A stretch of 9,457 bases of DNA from assembly GCA_031269165.1 (NCBI GenBank), contig JAISZQ010000123.1:1-9457 (forward strand), in the 5' to 3' direction. Both the position numbers and the translations under genes were made by a program. Below, piece after piece: positions 5,642-9,457 of the stretch (within the stretch, counting starts at the first letter, position 1; every line of letters begins with the position of its first letter). The notes under the pieces are model-generated. The model ran no database searches, was not told the DNA's origin, and saw only the letters and a program-made list of their open reading frames with translations. The DNA comes from Spirochaetaceae bacterium. Lineage in GTDB: Bacteria > Spirochaetota > Spirochaetia > Treponematales > Breznakiellaceae.

Positions 5642-6652
5642 ATGAAAAAAATTGCCGTTTTGTCGTTGGTCGTGTTTGCATTGACCCTCGTGGGTGTCCC
5701 GTTGTTTGCGGGCGGGGCTAAGGATTCCGGCGCGGTGAAGACGCGGGTCTATAGGCTCGCGGATAACCAGCCCGACGGGTATCCTACCGTGTTGGGGGAT
5801 CTTGCCTTTGCCAAGTATGTGGAGGAAAAAACCAACGGCGCAATCAAGATCGAGGTCTACAACAATTCCGTACTGGGGGATGAGAAGACAACCATCGAAC
5901 AGACGCAGACCGGGGACATTCATTTTATCCGGGTGGGCTTGAACCCGCTGTCGTCGATCAATCCGATTATGAACGCGCTGGCCATGCCCTTCCTGTTTCG
6001 GGACCGGACGCATATGTTCAAGGTTCTCGACGGCCCCATAGGGGAGGAACTGCTGGGTTCCCTGCAAAGCCAGAACCTTCTGGGGCTCTGTTGGCTGGAT
6101 GCCGGGTTCCGCAACTTCTACAACTCGAAAAAAGCCATAGCGAGTCCCGCAGACATGGTGGGGCTTAAAATTCGGGTGCAGGAGAGCGCCCTTATGATGG
6201 ACATGGTTCGTTTCTTGGGCGCGTCTCCCACGCCGATGGCCTACCCGGAAGTGTATCCGGGCATCCAGAACGGCATCATCGACGGGGCGGAAAACAACTG
6301 GCCCTCGTATATCACCGCCGCCCACTTTGAAGTGGCAAAATATTTTACCGTTGACGGCCACATGTCTTCGCCGGAAATGATACTGGTCAACACCGGTGTT
6401 TGGAACAGCTTAAGCGATGCGGAAAAGAAGATCGTCAAGGAAGGCGCTTTGGAAGGCGCGAAGGTGGAACGGGCCGCCTGGCTCGAGGCGGAAGCCCGCT
6501 ACGAAAAGCAAGCGAGAGACGCGGGCTCCATCATCACCGAGCTGACCCCCGCCCAGCACAAACTTTTCGAGGACGCGCTGGCGCCGCTGTACCAACAGCC
6601 GGCCTACGCTTCCTACGCCGATCTTATCAAGCGGGTTCGGGATACCAAATAG
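5642..6652 (+). CDS. dctP: TRAP transporter substrate-binding protein (DctP family)
   Basis: The 336-residue periplasmic protein captures an organic acid and hands it to the DctQM membrane complex. It has a Sec signal peptide (1-23, ending VGVPLFA, then GGAKDSG) with no lipobox Cys, so it is probably soluble. Family marks are Gly-x-Pro near the N-terminus (DNQPDGYPTV), GDIHFIRVG (91-99), AMPFLFRD (114-121), GFRNFYNSKK (155-164), and the GLKIRVQ motif (174-180) whose Arg178 is the position that normally grips the substrate carboxylate. DGAENNW (214-220) closes the site. The length is typical. GGAGGA (5632-5637) sits four bases before ATG 5642, and a strong promoter lies upstream. The KdgF-like gene at the operon end hints at a uronate ligand. 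Carboxylate specificity is family knowledge; the exact ligand is inferred. Confidence 0.93.
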   Translation: MKKIAVLSLVVFALTLVGVPLFAGGAKDSGAVKTRVYRLADNQPDGYPTVLGDLAFAKYVEEKTNGAIKIEVYNNSVLGDEKTTIEQTQTGDIHFIRVGLNPLSSINPIMNALAMPFLFRDRTHMFKVLDGPIGEELLGSLQSQNLLGLCWLDAGFRNFYNSKKAIASPADMVGLKIRVQESALMMDMVRFLGASPTPMAYPEVYPGIQNGIIDGAENNWPSYITAAHFEVAKYFTVDGHMSSPEMILVNTGVWNSLSDAEKKIVKEGALEGAKVERAAWLEAEARYEKQARDAGSIITELTPAQHKLFEDALAPLYQQPAYASYADLIKRVRDTK

Positions 6653-6656
6653 CGAT

Positions 6657-6672
6657 GGGGAGCCTGCTCCCC
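6657..6672 (+). promoter_or_regulatory. hairpin immediately after dctP
   Basis: GGGGAGC (6657-6663) and GCTCCCC (6666-6672) form a compact GC-only stem beginning four bases after the dctP stop codon. No T run follows, so it is more likely an mRNA 3'-end stabiliser or partial attenuator than a full terminator. Its right half coincides with the start of repeat copy 3. Confidence 0.5.
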
Positions 6673-6966
6673 GTTTCCCCGCCGTCGTGAGGGGGCGGGG
6701 CGAGCCCTGCGGGTCGCCTTCGGGATGCCGGACACCTGTGGGGATGTTTTGGGGGCGTTGCGGGGGCTGGCCTACAACCCTCAACGTCCTGTTTCGGGTT
6801 TCCGGCCGGGGCGCACTCGGTAATGCGTCCATCCATGGACGCTTGGGGTACGCCCACAAAACCATGCACCGCATGGTTTTGTCCCCGCAGAGGGGGATAG
6901 CGTAGGCCGCTCGCGGCTGGAGCGAAGGGGTCGGTAACAAAGTTGCCGCGACTTCCCCCTCTTAGG
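6657..6966 (+). repeat. palindromic intergenic repeat, copy 3, inside the TRAP operon
   Basis: This stretch fills the 346-base gap between dctP and dctQ. It starts with GAGCCTGCTC (6660-6669), the same terminal motif as copies 1 and 2, and ends with the family core in copy-1 orientation: GGGGGATAGCGTAGG, GGAGCGAAGGGGTCGG, the near-palindrome CGGTAAC-AAA-GTTGCCG (6932-6948) and CGCGACTTCCCCC. GGGGGCGTTGCGGGGG (about 6751-6766) is also shared. The right terminal repeat is degenerate (CTTAGGCAAA). Inner perfect hairpins are GCGTCCAT/ATGGACGC (6825-6842) and a 12-bp stem ACAAAACCATGC/GCATGGTTTTGT with a 3-base loop (6856-6882). In the transcript these would be stable structures, comparable in place to the REP sequences between malE and malF. 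No coding frame is supported. Confidence 0.75.
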
Positions 6967-6998
6967 CAAACATTGTTTTATCGAGAGGAGATGTTTCC

Positions 6999-7526
6999 GT
7001 GAATTGGTATAAAAAAATAGTCAACCTGATATGCGCCGTGTTTGAAGGCATCGCGGCGTTGAGTCTGGGCGCGATGATGGTGGTGGTCGCGATACAGGTC
7101 GTGTTGCGGTATTTTTTCAAAAACGCTCCGGGGTGGTCGGAAGAGCTGGCCCGGCAGTTTATGATACTCTTTTGCTTCATCGCCATGGCCTTGGGGGTGC
7201 GGGACAAAATCCACATAGCCCTGACTATCATAGTGGACCGGTTGCTTAAAAAGATAAAGTTGCCTCTGGAGATAATCGGCAAGGTGCTGATCTTCGTCAT
7301 GGGGATCATGATGAGTATCAACATGGGGCCTTATTTTACCAAACTCAAAGACAACCGCCTCCCCGGAACCGGCATTCCGGTAGGCTGGGAATATCTTTTC
7401 CCCACGATGGTGGGGATACTCATCGCCCTGATCGCGGTGTATCAGATATACGACCACTTCAAGCACGGCACCGATGAAGACCAGATGAAACAGGGCGATT
7501 TTACCAAAAAGGACGCGACATTATGA
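6999..7526 (+). CDS. dctQ: TRAP transporter small membrane subunit (DctQ family)
   Basis: A 175-residue four-helix inner-membrane protein, the small subunit that packs against DctM and helps dock the binding protein. Helices lie at about 13-38, 50-68, 91-110 and 133-152. The family signature is the amphipathic segment after helix 1, with Arg37 in VLRYFF and GWSEELARQF (45-54), followed by Gly-Val-Arg-Asp-Lys-Ile-His. The acidic and basic C-terminal tail is cytosolic. GAGAGGAG (6983-6990) lies eight bases before a GTG start at 6999. The ATG at 6991 leads only to a stop after three codons. The gene is separated from dctP by repeat copy 3, and its TGA overlaps the dctM ATG (ATGA), so DctQ and DctM are translationally coupled while DctP is not. 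Confidence 0.92.
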   Translation: MNWYKKIVNLICAVFEGIAALSLGAMMVVVAIQVVLRYFFKNAPGWSEELARQFMILFCFIAMALGVRDKIHIALTIIVDRLLKKIKLPLEIIGKVLIFVMGIMMSINMGPYFTKLKDNRLPGTGIPVGWEYLFPTMVGILIALIAVYQIYDHFKHGTDEDQMKQGDFTKKDATL

Positions 7527-8827
7527 CCATTGATCCCTTTGCTATCACGCTGTTGATAGGGCTTTTTGCCATTCTCATTATTGTCAAATTTCCCATCGCC
7601 TTTTCCCTTGCCTTCGCCGCCTTTGCGACCGCTGCCTACAAGGGAATCTCTCTGGGGGCCATCACCCAAAAAATGGTAAGCGGCGTGGACTCTTTCTCGC
7701 TCTTGGCGATCCCGTTTTTTATCTTCGCCGGGGAGATCATGGGAGCCGGGGGCATTTCCGACCGGATTGTGAAGCTCGCCGATGTGTTCGTGGGACGTAT
7801 GCGCGGCGGCCTTGCTATGGTAAACATTCTTGACAGCATGTTCTTCGGCGGCATTTCGGGCTCGGCGGTGGCGGACACCTCGTCACTGGGCGCGATCGTC
7901 ATCCCCATGATGAAGAAGCAGGGCTACGACGCGGACTACTCGGTGTGTGTTACTATTGCGAGTGCCTGTCAGGGGGTGCTGATTCCCCCCAGCCACAACA
8001 TGATCATCTATGCGGCGGCCATCGGCGGGCTTTCGGTCGGGAAACTCTTTATGGCCGGGCTCGTGCCGGGAATCATCCTCGGTATCGCCCTCGGGATAAC
8101 CACCTATGTCATCGCGGTGAAGCGGAACTATCCCACAGGCGGGAAGTACACCTTCAAAGAAGCGGTCAAAATCATCATTGACTCGGGCCTCGGTATGTTC
8201 ACGGCGGTGCTGATCATCGGCGGCGTGTTTACCGGCATCGTTACCGCCAACGAATCGGCGGTGCTTGCCTGTATCTGGGGCCTCATCGTGTCGCTCTTTT
8301 TCTACCGGCAAATCACGGTGAAGGATCTTTGGCCGATTCTCAAGCGCACCCTCCGCACGCTGGCTATGGTGATGACCCTGATCGCGGCGTCCTCAGCCTT
8401 CGGCTATATGATGACGATCCTTCGCATTCCCTCCCTCATTACGCAGGGCCTTTTGGGGATAAGCCAGAACCGGATCGTGTTGCTTCTGCTCATCAACTTT
8501 GCCCTGTTGGTACTGGGCTGCGTGATGGACATGGCCCCGCTCATCCTTATTGCCGCGCCTATTCTGGTTCCGGTGGTAACCTCTCCGGCAATCGGCATGG
8601 ACCCGGTGCAGTTCGGGATCGTGATGATGCTCAACCTCTCCATCGGGCTCCTCACCCCGCCGGTGGGAACGGTACTGTTTGTGGGCAGTTCTATCGCGGG
8701 CATTAAAATCGAAGAAACGGCGAAAGCGATGGTTCCGTTTTACCTGACGATGGTCGTGGTGTTGTTGTTGCTGACTTTTGTGCCGGCCTTTTCCATGACC
8801 GTCCCGAACCTCATGTTCGGTAAATGA
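7523..8827 (+). CDS. dctM: TRAP transporter large membrane subunit (DctM family)
   Basis: The 434-residue transport subunit moves the substrate across the inner membrane together with Na+ or H+. Length and hydrophobic pattern fit the usual 11-12 helix plus two-hairpin architecture. Family motifs are PFFIFAGEIMGAGGISDRI (64-82), the first re-entrant hairpin region with FGGISGSAVADTSSLG (108-123), IPPSHNMIIYA (154-164), FTGIVTANESA (236-246), and the second hairpin with MDMAPLILIAAPIL (335-348) and GLLTPPVGTVLFVGS (375-389). These Gly/Ser/Thr/Pro-rich hairpins hold the substrate and cation sites in the solved SiaQM-type structures. AAGGA (7509-7513) sits nine bases before the ATG, which overlaps the dctQ stop. 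No key motif is missing, so it should be functional. Confidence 0.95.
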   Translation: MTIDPFAITLLIGLFAILIIVKFPIAFSLAFAAFATAAYKGISLGAITQKMVSGVDSFSLLAIPFFIFAGEIMGAGGISDRIVKLADVFVGRMRGGLAMVNILDSMFFGGISGSAVADTSSLGAIVIPMMKKQGYDADYSVCVTIASACQGVLIPPSHNMIIYAAAIGGLSVGKLFMAGLVPGIILGIALGITTYVIAVKRNYPTGGKYTFKEAVKIIIDSGLGMFTAVLIIGGVFTGIVTANESAVLACIWGLIVSLFFYRQITVKDLWPILKRTLRTLAMVMTLIAASSAFGYMMTILRIPSLITQGLLGISQNRIVLLLLINFALLVLGCVMDMAPLILIAAPILVPVVTSPAIGMDPVQFGIVMMLNLSIGLLTPPVGTVLFVGSSIAGIKIEETAKAMVPFYLTMVVVLLLLTFVPAFSMTVPNLMFGK

Positions 8828-8838
8828 GGAGTTTGTCT

Positions 8839-9186
8839 ATGACAAGCGATCATAAAGACCGGCAGTGGATATTTTACAAAGATGTCAAGGGCGTGGAGGC
8901 GGGGGCCGGTGTTATCCGCAAGGTTCTCGCCTACACCGATTCGCTGATGTGCGTGGAAAACAGTTTTGAAGAAGGCGCGGTCGGGGCGATGCACAGCCAT
9001 CCCCACACCCAGATCACCTATGTCGCCGAAGGGCGCTTCCGCTTTACCATCGGGGACGAGGTTCACGAAGTCGCCAAGGGCGACACCCTCTGCAAGCAGG
9101 ACGGCGTGAAGCACGGGTGTGTGTGCTTGGAAAAAGGCGTGCTGCTGGACTTCTTCACCCCCATGCGGGAAGATTTCGTCCCGTAA
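8839..9186 (+). CDS. kdgF: KdgF-like cupin (unsaturated uronate linearisation)
   Basis: A 115-residue single-domain cupin. The metal site is visible as His52-x-His54-x3-Gln58 in MHSHPHTQITYV and His92 in GVKHGCVCLEKG. Gln replaces the usual cupin Glu, as in KdgF. The end, LLDFFTPMREDFV, closely matches my memory of KdgF proteins. KdgF converts 4,5-unsaturated monouronates from pectin or alginate lyases to the linear keto form used by the KDG pathway, in the cytoplasm. The start at ATG 8839 has GAGGAG seven bases upstream (8826-8831). An ATG at 8824 overlaps the dctM stop and would add five residues, but has no good ribosome site. The gene lies 11 bases after dctM, so it is made with the transporter. 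A generic sugar-binding or regulatory cupin is the alternative. Confidence 0.82.
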   Translation: MTSDHKDRQWIFYKDVKGVEAGAGVIRKVLAYTDSLMCVENSFEEGAVGAMHSHPHTQITYVAEGRFRFTIGDEVHEVAKGDTLCKQDGVKHGCVCLEKGVLLDFFTPMREDFVP

Positions 9187-9187
9187 A

Positions 9188-9255
9188 CGCTCAGGGTCTT
9201 ACGCTACCCCCTCACTTTTTGGGTAACTATTCAGTTGGGGGGAAGCCTCCCACTG
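9188..9255. repeat. short fragment resembling the intergenic repeat family, plus hairpin
   Basis: The sequence directly after kdgF (GGTCTTACGCTACCCCCTC, 9195-9213) matches copy 2 (GGTCTTGCGCCCTACGCTAC... at 5403) except for a short deletion, so it looks like a truncated fourth copy. It is followed by an imperfect hairpin, CAGTTGGGGGG (9232-9242) with CCTCCCACTG (9246-9255). No T run follows, so termination here is not certain. No other terminator is visible for the TRAP operon. Confidence 0.45.
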
Positions 9256-9275
9256 TCAACAACTTAAGAATTTTG

Positions 9276-9370
9276 GTCCGCGAATGGCGCGAATAAGTGC
9301 CATATATGGCGTTACGAATAATACATACCCATCAGCGCGTATTCGCATACATTCGCGTACATTCGCGGAC
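9276..9370. repeat. palindromic element built from ATTCGC 10-mers
   Basis: Three tandem 10-mers, ATTCGCATAC, ATTCGCGTAC and ATTCGCGGAC (9341-9370), stand opposite two inverted ones, GTCCGCGAAT and GGCGCGAATA (9276-9295). The outer 11 bases (GTCCGCGAATG and CATTCGCGGAC) pair perfectly. Between them lies a perfect 12-base palindrome, GCCATATATGGC (9299-9310). The unit differs entirely from the other repeat family. The remaining bases to the window end hold further motifs (TCCACGCAATCTGTGGA at 9385-9401, ATCCGTGAAAATCCGC at 9419-9434) of the loosely repeated 'ATCTGTGGA/ATCCGTG' kind seen in many genomes, and no gene. Confidence 0.7.
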
Positions 9371-9457
9371 AAAAAAACTAAAAATCCACGCAATCTGTGG
9401 ACAAATTTATTGTCTTTCATCCGTGAAAATCCGCAGGCCTCTTCATCTGTGCCATCC

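Noticed and set aside
1423..6652. A TPR-associated TRAP (TPAT) system, as described in treponemes, linking the TPR protein to dctP
   Set aside because: In TPATs the TPR lipoprotein gene is next to the binding-protein gene. Here it is two genes and a promoter away, lacks a lipobox and belongs to another operon.
622..6966. CRISPR array
   Set aside because: The repeats are long, differ in length, occur in both orientations and lie kilobases apart with genes between. There are no regular spacers or cas genes.
9384..9457. tRNA or small RNA gene near the window end
   Set aside because: TCCACGCAATCTGTGGA forms only a 5-bp stem and there is no cloverleaf, TΨC or anticodon arm. It fits a common interspersed repeat better.

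Overview
The window reads as chromosomal DNA of a moderately GC-rich Gram-negative bacterium, most likely a spirochaete of the Treponema group. The grounds are indirect: the substrate-binding protein has a signal peptide ending in the 'LFAGGAKDSG' style common in treponemes, the envelope proteins (two β-barrels, a lipoprotein) imply an outer membrane, and the gene spaces carry dense palindromic repeats. No rRNA or other taxonomic marker is present, so this assignment is an inference. All supported genes lie on the + strand.

Layout. (1) Positions 1-485: an AT-rich stretch runs into the C-terminal piece of an outer-membrane β-barrel protein, closed by a textbook intrinsic terminator. (2) 486-1092: a 600-base gene-free stretch with an inverted repeat, a composite repeat element with terminal inverted repeats, a probable promoter and a leader hairpin. 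(3) 1108-5287: a tight four-gene operon for a LapA-like inner-membrane protein, an exported helical-repeat (TPR-like) protein, an 857-residue TonB-dependent-receptor-like outer-membrane protein, and an orphan lipoprotein. The last two starts overlap the preceding stop codons. (4) 5288-5641: a second, inverted copy of the repeat, then a near-consensus σ70 promoter whose -35 box sits inside an inverted repeat. (5) 5642-9186: a tripartite TRAP transporter (dctP, dctQ, dctM) followed by a KdgF-like cupin. A third copy of the repeat family sits between dctP and dctQ. (6) 9187-9457: no gene. It holds a short fragment resembling the repeat family and a different palindromic element made of inverted and tandem 10-mers.

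How the parts may work together. The TRAP genes should import an organic acid with the cation gradient. The KdgF-like cupin suggests that the acid is a 4,5-unsaturated uronate released from pectin, alginate or a similar polyuronide, which KdgF linearises on the way to 2-keto-3-deoxygluconate metabolism. The operon upstream looks like an outer-membrane import or envelope module. Whether it feeds the same pathway cannot be told from the sequence. The most distinctive feature of the window is the repeat family: three related copies, two orientations, sharing a conserved palindromic core, one of them inside an operon where it could set the ratio of binding protein to membrane subunits.
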